Shown in pieces: positions 7,271 through 16,844 of a DNA stretch of 64,000 nucleotides. A model generated the notes under the pieces. The model made no database searches, was not told the origin of the DNA, and saw only the letters and a program-made list of their open reading frames with translations. Position numbers and translations under genes: made by a program. Source of the stretch: an uncultured Bacilli bacterium. Its GTDB lineage: Bacteria; Bacillota_I; Bacilli_A; RF39; UBA660. Each line of letters starts with the position of its first letter. The first letter of the stretch is position 1. Location of the stretch: positions 310,001 to 374,000 of the forward strand of contig CASPWD010000002.1 of NCBI GenBank assembly GCA_949425635.1, written 5' to 3'.

Positions 7271-8620
7271 ATGAAACTAAGTTTAATGATTTTCATTAAT
7301 AAATTAGTTACAAAAGTATGTAAATTATTCGGTAAAAATGGTTCTGTTTATCCAGGATACATTATATACGATGTTTTAAGACAAAAGAAAATATTAGAAA
7401 ATGTTAAATATCCTAAATATGTTATAGCTGTTACTGGTTCTTCTGGTAAAGGTTCAACAACTGAATTAATTAATCATATTCTAACTAATAACGGATATGA
7501 CGTATGCTATAACCAAAATGGGAGTAATGGGGTTCTAGCAGCTACTACTTTAATTTTAAATAATTGTAATATGAAAGGTGAATTTAAACACGAAGTTTTA
7601 CTTATTGAATGCGACGAAAGGCATTTAAAATTAATATTTGGCAAAAACAAGATGAGTCATTTAATTATTACAAATATGACGAGAGACCAACCTGCTCGTC
7701 ATGGTAACTCTGATGTTGTCTTTAAAGATGTTATAAAAGCTATTGGAAATGACACAACTTTAATTATCGATGCTGACGATCCTTTAGTTAATCGTCTTAC
7801 TTATACTCATGATAATAAAACAATTCGTTATGGTATGGCTAAAACAAAAGACAGTTACCTAGGAAGTTCTGAGGATTTAGTTGATTATGCTTATTGTCCT
7901 AAATGTAATAGAAAACTAATTTATGACTACTATCATTATGGACATATTGGTAATTACCATTGTCCTAATTGTGATTTTCAAAGAGGAAACGTCGACTTCG
8001 AAGCAACAGATGTAAATCTAGCAAAACAAAGTATGAAAATTAACGGAAATAAAGTTCATCTAGATAAAGATGTATTATATGCAGTCTACTACCATTTAGC
8101 GGCTTATGCCCTATGTAATATAATAGGTCTTGATGAAGAAACAATATTAAACACTTTAAACAAAAATAAACACGAAAGCAAACGTGCCAAAGTTACGGAC
8201 TTTGCAGGACGTAATCTTACAATGTTAGAATCAAAAAATGAGAACAACTTAAGCTACTACCAATCAATAAAGTTTATAACTGATCAAAGTGGAAAAAAAT
8301 CACTAGTTATTGGTTTTGATAAAGTTTCAAGAAGACATCCCCACAATGACATATCATGGTTATGGGATATTAAATTTGAACTTTTAAGTGATAAAAACAT
8401 TGATAAAGTAATTTGTATGGGGCGTTTTAGATACGACATTGCAACTCGTCTATCTTTTGCAGGCATTCCAGAAGATAAAATAATTCTTGCTCATACTATT
8501 GAAGAGCTTCCTCAAATCATAAAGGAACAAACAATCGGGGATATTTATACTATGGCATGTTTTGATCTAACGAAACAAATGAAAGCTGTATTTGAAGGTG
8601 ATAACAATGAAAACAATTAA
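7271..8620 (+). CDS. murT: MurT-like Mur ligase (lipid II isoglutaminyl synthase subunit)
   Basis: 449 residues. MurT with GatD amidates the alpha-carboxylate of D-Glu in lipid II. Visible: a Mur-ligase P-loop at residues 56-62, a 'TRDQPARHGNSD' block matching the MurT FRDQ region, 'DADDPLVNRL', a four-Cys zinc ribbon typical of MurT (Cys209, 212, 231, 234), and C-terminal 'HNDISWLWDIKFE' whose Asp (about residue 360) corresponds to the MurT Asp of the shared catalytic triad. The P-loop reads GSSGKGS instead of the usual GTNGKTT. It overlaps gatD and has its own promoter. Confidence 0.9.
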   Translation: MKLSLMIFINKLVTKVCKLFGKNGSVYPGYIIYDVLRQKKILENVKYPKYVIAVTGSSGKGSTTELINHILTNNGYDVCYNQNGSNGVLAATTLILNNCNMKGEFKHEVLLIECDERHLKLIFGKNKMSHLIITNMTRDQPARHGNSDVVFKDVIKAIGNDTTLIIDADDPLVNRLTYTHDNKTIRYGMAKTKDSYLGSSEDLVDYAYCPKCNRKLIYDYYHYGHIGNYHCPNCDFQRGNVDFEATDVNLAKQSMKINGNKVHLDKDVLYAVYYHLAAYALCNIIGLDEETILNTLNKNKHESKRAKVTDFAGRNLTMLESKNENNLSYYQSIKFITDQSGKKSLVIGFDKVSRRHPHNDISWLWDIKFELLSDKNIDKVICMGRFRYDIATRLSFAGIPEDKIILAHTIEELPQIIKEQTIGDIYTMACFDLTKQMKAVFEGDNNENN

Positions 8621-9323
8621 AATAGCTCATTTATATTATGACATTCTAAATCTTTACGGTGAAAATGGTAATGTAAGATATTTAAAAAGACAATTAGAAG
8701 AACAAGACATAAATGTTGAAGTCCATTTTCTAAGCATGGAAGACAAAATAGATTTCAAAAAATATGACATCTTCTACATTGGTGCTGGAACTGACGCTAA
8801 TAAAGAAATTGTTCTAGAAAATATCTTAAAATACAAAGAAGACATAAAAAAAGCGGTTGAAAGCAATAAATACTTCATTGTAACAGGGAACGCTTATGAC
8901 CTTTTTGGTAAAGGAATTCAAAAATTAGACGGTTCATTTGTTGAAGGTTTAAATATATTTGATTACACTTCTACAGAAGAGGAATTTAGAATTATTGAAG
9001 ATCAATATTATAGTTGTGACTTTATTGATTCAAAAATTCTTGGTTTCCAAAATCGTAGTTCTGTATCTAACTCAAATGGTGACGCTCTTTTTAAAGTAAT
9101 CAAAGGAACAGGATCAAGTCCTGCTACAAATAATGAAGGAATCCATTATAACAATTTCTATGGAACCTATTTAGTTGGTCCTATTTTAGTACGAAATCCC
9201 TATTTAACAGATTACTTAGTCGAAAAAATATGTAATGAAAATAAAATCAAATACACAACACCTAATAAAGATACATTAAGCTACAAAGCTTATCATGAAT
9301 TTATTAAAAATTTCTACTCTTAA
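8607..9323 (+). CDS. gatD: GatD-like glutamine amidotransferase homologue lacking catalytic Cys and His
   Basis: 239 residues. The length, 'LNLYGENGN', 'DIFYIGAGTD' and 'GIHYNNFYGTYL.GPIL' mark it as GatD, the glutaminase partner of MurT. The nucleophile motif (ICGGYQFLG in Staphylococcus aureus) here reads TGNAYDLFG, so Gly94 stands where Cys94 should be. The catalytic His of GTYLHGP is Val190 (GTYLVGP). Both substitutions are in clean codons (GGG, GTT), with no frameshift nearby. Expected consequence: no glutaminase activity; the protein may only stabilise MurT, or MurT may use free ammonia. The ATG at 8607 follows AAGGTGAT; an in-frame TTG at 8592 is less likely. Confidence 0.85.
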   Translation: MKTIKIAHLYYDILNLYGENGNVRYLKRQLEEQDINVEVHFLSMEDKIDFKKYDIFYIGAGTDANKEIVLENILKYKEDIKKAVESNKYFIVTGNAYDLFGKGIQKLDGSFVEGLNIFDYTSTEEEFRIIEDQYYSCDFIDSKILGFQNRSSVSNSNGDALFKVIKGTGSSPATNNEGIHYNNFYGTYLVGPILVRNPYLTDYLVEKICNENKIKYTTPNKDTLSYKAYHEFIKNFYS

Positions 9324-9337
9324 AAGTAGATTTTTTT
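9313..9337 (+). terminator. Intrinsic terminator after gatD
   Basis: Stem TCTACT/AGTAGA with loop CTTAAA and seven T; the gatD stop codon lies in the loop. Confidence 0.8.
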
Positions 9338-9352
9338 ATTTTTAAGGAAAAT

Positions 9353-9381
9353 TTTACAAACTCAAACATTTAAGGTATTAT
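9353..9381 (+). promoter_or_regulatory. Sigma-A promoter of the 9410 gene
   Basis: TTTACA (9353-9358) and TATTAT (9376-9381), spacer 17 bp; RBS AAGGGAG about 20 nt further on. Confidence 0.65.
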
Positions 9382-9409
9382 ATAAAAGCATAAGAAGGGA
9401 GAATATTGT

Positions 9410-10111
9410 ATGAGCAATAAAAGATTAAAAAACGATCAAAACAAAATAATATTAACGACTCATTATGCATTTAACAAGACTTTTGAACAAATAGAACCAT
9501 TCGACTTCGCTTTCAATGGTGTTTATTACACAAGAACAGCTAACTTAGAAGATATGATGTACGACTATGAAAGAGCTTACCAATTATTTAAAGAAGCACA
9601 TCCTAAAAATGTTGTGACAATATTTGATAAAGCCTTATGTATGGGGTTAATTTTAAGGAAATATCAGACTTTTGGTAGTTCACAAAAGAAAGCACCTCGT
9701 CGTGTTGCCTTGCTCAATGAAAGATTTATCGCTGAAGTAATGGTAGCATTCTTACATTATTCAGAATATAGCATTCGTGCCAAAAATACTGGTGAATTAT
9801 TATCTCCAACACCATTCGACTTACAAGTTTTAAGTAATGGTCATGAAGAACAATTTGAAGAACTAATGAGAGACCTTACTGTTTTATTAAGTGCTCCAGA
9901 CTTCCAAGCTACGGAAATAAATAGCAAATTAAGAGAAATCTATAATCTAGCTATTCTTTATGGTAATGGTTTTAATGAAGAAGACTTCGCAAGTATCATA
10001 AAAAGAATTAGAGTAAAAGAAAGAAATTCAACACCTAATTTCAATTATGAAGAAAGTCCAATGTTACAACAACATCAACAAGAAATTAAAGGAAAATATA
10101 GAAGACGTTAA
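9410..10111 (+). CDS. Hypothetical cytoplasmic protein
   Basis: 233 residues, no signal peptide or membrane helix, not recognised. Mostly helical by composition, with a basic C-terminus (KGKYRRR). It has its own promoter and AAGGGAG RBS and ends in a strong terminator, so it is a single-gene unit between murT-gatD and the convergent murG operon. No catalytic motif is evident. Confidence 0.6.
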   Translation: MSNKRLKNDQNKIILTTHYAFNKTFEQIEPFDFAFNGVYYTRTANLEDMMYDYERAYQLFKEAHPKNVVTIFDKALCMGLILRKYQTFGSSQKKAPRRVALLNERFIAEVMVAFLHYSEYSIRAKNTGELLSPTPFDLQVLSNGHEEQFEELMRDLTVLLSAPDFQATEINSKLREIYNLAILYGNGFNEEDFASIIKRIRVKERNSTPNFNYEESPMLQQHQQEIKGKYRRR

Positions 10112-10138
10112 AAAAAGCATCTAACGATGCTTTTTTTA
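10111..10138. terminator. Bidirectional terminator between the 9410 gene and queH
   Basis: AAAAAAGCATC / GATGCTTTTTTT around a TAAC loop. T-runs occur in both directions, so it serves the plus-strand 9410 gene and the minus-strand murG-murB-ftsQ-queH operon. Confidence 0.9.
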
Positions 10139-10149
10139 CTATGTCATAA

Positions 10150-10797
10150 TTAATTTAATTCCGTATTTTCTAACTTACTTAATTTCTCTTTTTCTCTTTG
10201 TTCTTTAGAAAAAATACATCCACAATAATCTTGACGATACAAATTATACTGACGAGCCATTTCGATACTATGTTTATATCCCTCTTTTTTCTTAAAATCA
10301 GAAAACAAATATTTTATATCATATTTTTCACTCAATTTTTTCCCTATTTCATTTAACTTCTGACTATTCTTAAGAGGACTTACTGTCAAAGTAGTCGCAA
10401 AATAATCATAACCTAACTCCTTAGCTCTCATAGCCGTTTTATCTAAACGAAGCCAATAACATTTAATACATCTTGCTCCACCTTCTGGTACTTCTTCTAG
10501 ACCTTTAGACATCTCTCTAAACAAATCATTATCATGATCACAATCTATTATATCGATTTTGTTTTTTGAATTATATTCATTTATAAATCTAATTTCTTCT
10601 TTTTTTCTTCTTTCATACTCTTCATATGGTTCAATATTAGGATTATAATAATAAATAGTAATATCAAAATAAGGACTCAAAGTATCTATAACATGAGTTG
10701 AACAAGGAGCACAACAACTATGTAGCAAAATACGAGGTACGACTCCACTGTTTACTATCTCAGCAATCTCTTCCTCCATAATTTTATTATAATTCAT
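10150..10797 (-). CDS. queH: Epoxyqueuosine reductase QueH
   Basis: 215 residues. QueH (formerly DUF208) makes the last step of queuosine synthesis in tRNA, reducing epoxyqueuosine. The signatures are all present: LLHSCCAPCST (Cys28-Cys29 and Cys32), YYYNPNIEPYEEYERRK, GGARCIKCYWLRL, TTLTVSPLKN and the C-terminal DYCGCIFS. The extra Cys pairs supply an iron-sulfur cluster and a second metal site in the family. I chose the ATG at 10797, 4 nt after GGTGAT, over the TTG at 10809. It is the last gene of the murG-murB-ftsQ operon, 27 nt after ftsQ, an unusual partner for cell-wall genes. Confidence 0.93.
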   Translation of the reverse strand: MNYNKIMEEEIAEIVNSGVVPRILLHSCCAPCSTHVIDTLSPYFDITIYYYNPNIEPYEEYERRKKEEIRFINEYNSKNKIDIIDCDHDNDLFREMSKGLEEVPEGGARCIKCYWLRLDKTAMRAKELGYDYFATTLTVSPLKNSQKLNEIGKKLSEKYDIKYLFSDFKKKEGYKHSIEMARQYNLYRQDYCGCIFSKEQREKEKLSKLENTELN

Positions 10798-10824
10798 CGT
10801 AATCACCAACTTACTATTACAAAT

Positions 10825-11619
10825 TTACTCTGTTTTTTCTGTATTGTTTTCTTCTTTTTCCTTATTCTTAGCAGCTTCCTCTTGAGCTATTGTTTCATAA
10901 CTTTTAAAATAAATACTCTCATCATTAATTGTGTCTAAATAAACAACCCCATGCTCCTTATCCATATCTGGCGAAGCAAATATCGTCATATACTTATTTA
11001 AATTCTTCATATTCACAGTATCAATAATAACTGTATTAGTATCATTCATCTTTAAAGTAAAGCGATTACTATCTATAATAGTTCCATCTGCTGATTTATA
11101 AGGAGTATATTCTATTTCATTTATCATCATTTTTATATTTTCATCAACCTTATTAAGGCCACTCACAAATTCTTCTAAAACTTGATCAGGTGTAAAATTA
11201 ATTAAAGTTGGATATCCATAATAATCTTCAGTATCTAAAACTGAACTTCCACTACTAGTAATATACTTATTATTATATTTATAAAAGAACAATAAATTAT
11301 CTTCCTTAATTTCTATAGAAAGCTTACCAAAGATATTTCTCTTCACTTTAACATCATTGACTAATGGAATTTCCTTAATCATCTCTTCCACATTACCAAG
11401 CTTTAACTTATAAATACAAGGATAGTCTTTTACTCCAATTTTCTCTATTATTGTAACATCCTTAATTTGATTCGTCCCCACTATATAAATATTCTTAATT
11501 TTTAAATTAGAGACATAATAAAAAAGAGCCCATACTATAAAGATAAATATAAGTATTTTAACTACTACACCTACTCTTAATCTCAATCTTTTCTTTTTTT
11601 TAGGACTCTTTTTCATCAT
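10825..11619 (-). CDS. ftsQ: Cell-division protein FtsQ/DivIB
   Basis: 264 residues: basic cytoplasmic N-terminus, one membrane helix (about 18-38), a POTRA domain starting IKNIYIVGTNQIKD, then 'IPLVNDVKVKRNIFGKLSIEIKE' and the beta domain with 'DGTII', and a Glu/Lys-rich tail. This is the layout of DivIB/FtsQ, which links early and late divisome proteins at the septum. It lies 6 nt after murB, as in many Bacillota dcw clusters. The protein is divergent, but the order murG-murB-divIB supports the call. Confidence 0.88.
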   Translation of the reverse strand: MMKKSPKKKKRLRLRVGVVVKILIFIFIVWALFYYVSNLKIKNIYIVGTNQIKDVTIIEKIGVKDYPCIYKLKLGNVEEMIKEIPLVNDVKVKRNIFGKLSIEIKEDNLLFFYKYNNKYITSSGSSVLDTEDYYGYPTLINFTPDQVLEEFVSGLNKVDENIKMMINEIEYTPYKSADGTIIDSNRFTLKMNDTNTVIIDTVNMKNLNKYMTIFASPDMDKEHGVVYLDTINDESIYFKSYETIAQEEAAKNKEKEENNTEKTE

Positions 11620-11625
11620 ATATTA

Positions 11626-12522
11626 TTACTCCCAATCTATAAATTCTTGTTCAATTACTAAATCAACGTTTGTTTTATTCTTTACTGTATCATGTACATA
11701 TCTAATTAATTCATAAACATCTTTGCTAGTTGCATTATCTTTATTGATAATAAAGTTTGCATGTTTATTTGATACCTCAGCCCCACCGATTTTATAACCT
11801 TTAAGATTACAAGATTCTATTAATCTTCCAGCAAAATCACCTTCAGGATTTCTAAACACAGATCCTGCAGACGGATATTCTAATGGTTGTGTTTCTAATC
11901 TTCTAACACGACGATTTTCTATCATTTCTAAAGAATTATCTTTATCTCCCATTTTTAAGAAAAATTTTGCCGCTAAAATAATATATTTTGTAGAAGTTTT
12001 AAAACTACTCGTTCTATACGAATACTCTATATCTTCATGTTCTATAACTTTAACATTTAAATTTTCATCAAGCACTGTAACAGATGAAACATAATCTAAA
12101 ATACAAGCATTATAAGCTCCAGCATTACCAACAATAGACCCACCTACTGTTCCAGGTATACCAGCCGCAAACTCAAGTCCCATTAATGAAGCATTAACAC
12201 TATCCATAGCAAGTTTTGGGAGCATAGCTCCAGCTTCTGCATAAGCCATCTCCATATCAGGATGTATTTCTATTCCATTAAGTTTGTTAAGTCTTATAAC
12301 AGCACCATCATATTCTCTATCATTCAAAACTACATTTGATCCATTGCCTAATACAAAGTACTTAATATTATTTTCTCTCAATATTTTCAAAGTACTAATT
12401 AAATCATTAATAGAATTAGGAGACAACAAATATCTAGCTGTACCTCCAATACGATATGTATTTAATCCTTTTAATGATGCATGTTCTTCTACTGAACCAT
12501 AGTTCATTAATTCTTCTATCAT
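11626..12522 (-). CDS. murB: UDP-N-acetylenolpyruvoylglucosamine reductase
   Basis: 298 residues. MurB reduces UDP-GlcNAc-enolpyruvate to UDP-MurNAc with FAD and NADPH. FAD-binding motifs: YRIGGTARYLL (about 23-33), GNGSNVVLND (about 59-68) and AGIPGTVGGSIVGNAGAYN (about 119-137); catalytic Ser region PSAGSVFRNP (about 217-226) and C-terminal KHANFIIN. It looks like a type IIb MurB of Bacillota by length. Start overlaps the murG stop as ATGA, indicating translational coupling. Confidence 0.97.
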   Translation of the reverse strand: MIEELMNYGSVEEHASLKGLNTYRIGGTARYLLSPNSINDLISTLKILRENNIKYFVLGNGSNVVLNDREYDGAVIRLNKLNGIEIHPDMEMAYAEAGAMLPKLAMDSVNASLMGLEFAAGIPGTVGGSIVGNAGAYNACILDYVSSVTVLDENLNVKVIEHEDIEYSYRTSSFKTSTKYIILAAKFFLKMGDKDNSLEMIENRRVRRLETQPLEYPSAGSVFRNPEGDFAGRLIESCNLKGYKIGGAEVSNKHANFIINKDNATSKDVYELIRYVHDTVKNKTNVDLVIEQEFIDWE

Positions 12523-13604
12523 TTTACCAAATCCTTCAACTTGCTATAAATTAAATCGCTACTATTGTCCATACCCATTTTTTTTAGATTTTCTTTCATC
12601 TTCATATAAACTTCGCGGTTTCCTAGCACTTCATTAATTTTAGTTAAAAGTTTATCTGATGTCAAATCTTTTTCTTCGATTACTTCACCACCACCATTAT
12701 TTTTTATCTCTAAAGCATTAAAATACTGATGATTATTAGCAACATAAGGCGAAGGAATAAATATAGCTGGTAAATTTAAAGACAATATTTCACTCATCGT
12801 TGAAGCTCCAGCTCTAGTTACAATCAAATCTGTATTTTTAAGTAACGCTGGTAAATTATCTAAATATGGTAATACTTTTATATTACTTCCAAATTTTGTA
12901 TCACGAACAAACTCATCATATAAATTCTTACCTGTAATATATAGAACTTCATAATCTTCCTTTTCAGCCTTTTTTAAGAAGTCTTTCATTTTTTCATTGA
13001 CTGTTGCTGAACCCAAAGATCCTGCTACCACTACTACCAACTTTTTATTTTTACTAAGTCCTAAACTTTCTTTATCCATTGGCTCTAAACTTAAAGCATT
13101 CTCCCCACAAGGATTCCCACTATAGAAAACTTCTCCTTTAGCTTTATTAAATTTAACTTTAGTATCCTCAAAAGAAACGCCAATTAAATCTGCATTTTTC
13201 TGTAAGGATAGATTAGACTTCCCAGGAATTGAATTCTGCTCATGAATAAAAGTCTTTATTCCTAACTTACTAGCCGCCTTAATAACAGGATAAGTAACAT
13301 ATCCACCTATACCTAAAACTAAATCTGGTTTAAATTCTTCCATTAACTTAATACACTTATTCTTAGCTTTGCCAATCAAAAAAACATTCTTAATATCTAG
13401 TAAAATATCTCTTTTAGAAAAACCATATATCTCAATCTCCTCATAATTAATACCTCTTTTAGGAATTAAATCTTTTTCCATTCTATTATGAGTTCCAATA
13501 TATAAAACTTCTAAGTCTTTCTCTTTTTCTTTAAACTTGTTAATAATAGCTAGAGCTGGATAAATATGTCCTCCAGTACCTCCTGCTGAAACAATAATTT
13601 TCAT
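12519..13604 (-). CDS. murG: Lipid II synthase MurG
   Basis: 361 residues. MurG adds GlcNAc to lipid I at the inner face of the membrane. Signatures: SAGGTGGHIYPALAI at the N-terminus, GIGGYVTYPVIKAA and IHEQNSIPGKSN at about 95-130, and the donor-site motif VTRAGASTMSEIL (about 259-271) with PYVANNHQYFNA. First gene of murG-murB-ftsQ-queH; the RBS is AGGTGAT before the ATG at 13604, with a TATAAT box about 25 nt upstream (13625-13630). Confidence 0.97.
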   Translation of the reverse strand: MKIIVSAGGTGGHIYPALAIINKFKEKEKDLEVLYIGTHNRMEKDLIPKRGINYEEIEIYGFSKRDILLDIKNVFLIGKAKNKCIKLMEEFKPDLVLGIGGYVTYPVIKAASKLGIKTFIHEQNSIPGKSNLSLQKNADLIGVSFEDTKVKFNKAKGEVFYSGNPCGENALSLEPMDKESLGLSKNKKLVVVVAGSLGSATVNEKMKDFLKKAEKEDYEVLYITGKNLYDEFVRDTKFGSNIKVLPYLDNLPALLKNTDLIVTRAGASTMSEILSLNLPAIFIPSPYVANNHQYFNALEIKNNGGGEVIEEKDLTSDKLLTKINEVLGNREVYMKMKENLKKMGMDNSSDLIYSKLKDLVK

Positions 13605-13899
13605 TAAATCACCTAATATAATTATACTATATTAATTCTCTTTTTTAACTAATAATGAAAAGTTTTCTGTAAATATAATGCAACATTATGTCATAGTTGT
13701 TTTAGAAACAAACAAAAAACCAAAATTATAAAGTTTTAAACAACAAAATAGTATCTTCAAACATGCACAATAGTATGTATAAAAAGCATTATAAAGCTCC
13801 CTAAAATCACTATATAAATAAATTTTTTTCATCTTCTTAGATAAATTTGCTTTATTAATATTTTAGTGTTAGTATAACGCCAATCAAGGGGGAATTATC
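13605..13899. other. Divergent intergenic region murG / 13900 gene
   Basis: 295 bp of AT-rich DNA. Left edge: -10 box TATAAT for murG. Right edge: TATAAC about 25 nt before the 13900 RBS. The middle has a short hairpin-forming ATAATG/CATTAT and no reading frame with a ribosome-binding site that I can support. Confidence 0.4.
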
Positions 13900-14808
13900 A
13901 TGAAAAAAAGAGATTATATAAATAACTTAACAAGTCATGTTGTCTTCACTTTAGACACACTATTTAAGGATAAAGCTTCCTCCCCCGAATTACTTGATTA
14001 TTTATATTTAATTACAACTGGCATGATTATAACATATGGCGAAAAATATCTTGAGGATATTTACAACGTCATTTCTAATGTTAAATACATAAGCACAGAT
14101 TCAGAAAAAAAAGATTTACTATATTATCAAAATCCCACAAATCACAATCTAAAAAAAGAAACAATCGATTTTAATAATTTAGCAACAATTAATTATAAAT
14201 ATGAACTAAACTTTCAAATAATCGATTCATCACCGATAAAAACATTAGAATACTTAACTCATGAGTTAAATGCTAACCTTTTTAATAAATACAAAACAAT
14301 TTCATTAAAAGATAATTTGAAAGTAAGATTTAATTATTTAACTAATAACGTTATTCCCTTAAACTTACCAAAGGAACATGATAATATCATAAATAAAATA
14401 TTTAACATCTTAGAAACCGAAGAAATTATTAAAGAAATACTTTTACTTAAAGAAGAAAATATAACCAACGCTAAATTCAAAAAAGCTCTTCTTCTTATTA
14501 AAAATAGCAACCCTGAAACATATAAAATCGAAGGCTTTGATATATTAGCAAATCTACTACGACCTTTATACGAACAAAATAATTTTAAAAATATAATCAA
14601 CTCTCCTAAAGAACGAAAACTTATTGAAAAAGAAATCGACAATGTTTTAGGCAAGAATTCTTATAAAGAAATATGCCAAAAAATAGAGTCTTTACAACTT
14701 CATTTAAGTAACTCTAACAATAACACAAATTATTATTACTTATCTTTAGAATATGTAGCAATAAAAAATGATTATCTAAATAAATTAATCAATATAAAAT
14801 ACGCTTAA
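13900..14808 (+). CDS. Hypothetical protein, helical
   Basis: 302 residues, cytoplasmic, strongly Lys/Ile/Asn/Leu rich. Not recognised. A stretch TLEYLTHELNANLF (about 120-133) has an HE pair in a setting similar to HExxH peptidases, but the second His is absent, so I do not call an enzyme. Own promoter region, G-rich RBS (AAGGGGG), and a bidirectional terminator behind it. It stands alone between two minus-strand operons. Confidence 0.55.
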   Translation: MKKRDYINNLTSHVVFTLDTLFKDKASSPELLDYLYLITTGMIITYGEKYLEDIYNVISNVKYISTDSEKKDLLYYQNPTNHNLKKETIDFNNLATINYKYELNFQIIDSSPIKTLEYLTHELNANLFNKYKTISLKDNLKVRFNYLTNNVIPLNLPKEHDNIINKIFNILETEEIIKEILLLKEENITNAKFKKALLLIKNSNPETYKIEGFDILANLLRPLYEQNNFKNIINSPKERKLIEKEIDNVLGKNSYKEICQKIESLQLHLSNSNNNTNYYYLSLEYVAIKNDYLNKLINIKYA

Positions 14809-14839
14809 AAAAATGATACATCAATCTGTATCATTTTTT
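14808..14839. terminator. Bidirectional terminator
   Basis: AAAAAATGATACA / TGTATCATTTTTT around TCAATC. Serves the plus-strand 13900 gene and the minus-strand hybrid kinase. Confidence 0.9.
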
Positions 14840-16735
14840 ATATTCATTAATATCTTTTTTATTAATTTTTTCAACTACCGAATCTGCTATTTCGTACATT
14901 TCACTAGGCAAAGGTTCAAAATTAGCATGAGGCACATCCTTACTTAAAAACTTTTTAAGTACTACATCAAGTTTTTCTTTTTCAATTGGTTTTGCTAAGT
15001 AATCATCGAAACCTTCATCAAGATATTTTTCCTTAGCTCCTAAAATAGCATTAGCTGTTAAAGCAACTACTCTACTCTTAAAATTAGGTGTTTCTTGCAA
15101 TATATGTAACGTTTTTCTTCCACTTAATTTAGGCATCATATCATCTAGCAAAATTAAATCGTAAACACCACCATTTTTAATCAAATCAATACATTCATAC
15201 CCTGACATACAAGTTTCAACCTGTACTTCATATTTTTGTAACATTCTTAATGCAATTTTCAAATTTAATTCATTATCATCAACAACTAAAATTCTTTTAT
15301 CTTTCAAAACCAAGGTTGAAGAAGCGTGTTTCACTTTTTCTTGTTTCTTATTATTACTAATTCTTTGCTTTAAATAAAATGTAAATTTTGAACCACTACC
15401 ATAAACGGACTGAACAACAATTTTTCCATCCATCAATTCTACTAAACGTTTGGTAATCGCTAAACCAAGACCAACTCCCTCAATAGTTGTATTACGATCT
15501 TCATCTAACCTTTCAAATCTTTTAAATAGTTTATCTATTTGATTCGGTTTTATTCCTCGACCAGTATCTTCAACACTTACCATTAACGAACATTCATCGT
15601 TCTTATTAATACAACTAATTGAAACACGAATACTTCCTTCATCTGTATACTTAACAGCATTAGTTAATAAATTGCTTAGAATTTCTTTAATCTTGGATTT
15701 ATCTCCATAAAGCATCTCTGGAACATCTGGTGCAACATACATATTTAATTCTACTGTTTTTTCACCTAATCTAGGTTTAATTAATTTAATAAGTTTTTTC
15801 AATTCTTCTCTTAAATCATATTCCCCATTAACTATTTCCATCTTGTTAGCTTCTAATTTTGAAATATCTAATATTCCATTTACTATTTCTAAAAGACTTT
15901 GTGATGCTGTAATAATGTCTTTAGCATCTTCTTGTGCTGCTTCTAAAGTATTTTCCTCTCTTATCGCCTCAGAAAAACCGACAATCGCATTCAAAGGTGT
16001 TCTTATTTCATGTGACATACTAGATAAGAAATCAGTCTTCGCTGCATTCGCTCTCTCAGCTTGTTCTTTAGCCATCTCCACTTCATTAAGCATTCTAACA
16101 TCTGGATTTTCTATCGTAAAATACATTAATAACAATACATAAGAAATGATTAAAGAAATAAGTAAAATCTGTGGCCAAAAATATCTAACAATTAACATCA
16201 CAGCCCCCAAAAGAAGCAAGACATATAAAGGAATCAGCTTTCTTCTATCATATTTTTTATTTCTAAATTCTGTCATAAGAACATTTATTACAATCAGAAA
16301 GAAGAAAATAGCACAAGTAAAATATAAAGCTATACTACTAGGACCAGCTGTATCAATTACCCCATTATCAAAAATTACTTCTATAGGTAATATTATTACA
16401 GATAAAGAACCAAGAATATATAATCCAAGCGAAATATAATTCATAGTACTTCGTTTACAATTAATAATACCATTAACATATACATAAAGTATAAAAATTT
16501 CTCCCATAATTAATAAATAATCTAGTTTATCTAATAAATAAATAATATAAGATTTTCCAACATTTAATAACAATATAACTATAACACATGCTAATAACGA
16601 TTCTAACAAGCTTAAAATCAACAAAATACCATAGATATCTGTGTCACGATTCTTAACTCTTCGCTTAGTAAAAAAAACTATATTCAATAATAAACTAATT
16701 AAAAATGCACATAAAGGAAACTCTAAATTAGCCAC
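14831..16735 (-). CDS. Hybrid histidine kinase (membrane sensor, HisKA, HATPase, receiver)
   Basis: 634 residues. About seven hydrophobic helices (residues 1-205) form the sensor, with no large outside loop. A short coiled-coil linker leads to HisKA with phospho-acceptor SHEIRTP (His near 242), HATPase_c with DTGRGI and GVGLGLAI, and a receiver domain with VVDDNELN and '[10 protein letters not shown]' (phospho-Asp). The N-terminus, linker (ENPDV.ML) and kinase core closely match the kinase at 22319-24598. No DNA-binding output. The GTG at 16735 sits 5 nt after AGGTGG; another GTG at 16744 is possible. Confidence 0.9.
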   Translation of the reverse strand: MANLEFPLCAFLISLLLNIVFFTKRRVKNRDTDIYGILLILSLLESLLACVIVILLLNVGKSYIIYLLDKLDYLLIMGEIFILYVYVNGIINCKRSTMNYISLGLYILGSLSVIILPIEVIFDNGVIDTAGPSSIALYFTCAIFFFLIVINVLMTEFRNKKYDRRKLIPLYVLLLLGAVMLIVRYFWPQILLISLIISYVLLLMYFTIENPDVRMLNEVEMAKEQAERANAAKTDFLSSMSHEIRTPLNAIVGFSEAIREENTLEAAQEDAKDIITASQSLLEIVNGILDISKLEANKMEIVNGEYDLREELKKLIKLIKPRLGEKTVELNMYVAPDVPEMLYGDKSKIKEILSNLLTNAVKYTDEGSIRVSISCINKNDECSLMVSVEDTGRGIKPNQIDKLFKRFERLDEDRNTTIEGVGLGLAITKRLVELMDGKIVVQSVYGSGSKFTFYLKQRISNNKKQEKVKHASSTLVLKDKRILVVDDNELNLKIALRMLQKYEVQVETCMSGYECIDLIKNGGVYDLILLDDMMPKLSGRKTLHILQETPNFKSRVVALTANAILGAKEKYLDEGFDDYLAKPIEKEKLDVVLKKFLSKDVPHANFEPLPSEMYEIADSVVEKINKKDINEYKK

Positions 16736-16786
16736 TCTTACCACCTACTATAATAACAATATAATAGCATTTATAATAAAAAGCAA

Positions 16787-16814
16787 GAAAAAAAGATAAC
16801 GATATAACGTTATC
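16787..16814 (-). terminator. Intrinsic terminator after the 16845 gene
   Basis: Minus-strand stem GATAACG/CGTTATC, 6-nt loop, eight T. Confidence 0.85.
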
Positions 16815-16844
16815 CAACTTTCGATATTACTTAAAAATAAATCA

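Noticed and set aside
13900-14808. Metallopeptidase call from 'THELNA'
   Set aside because: Only one His next to Glu; the second metal His and third ligand are missing.
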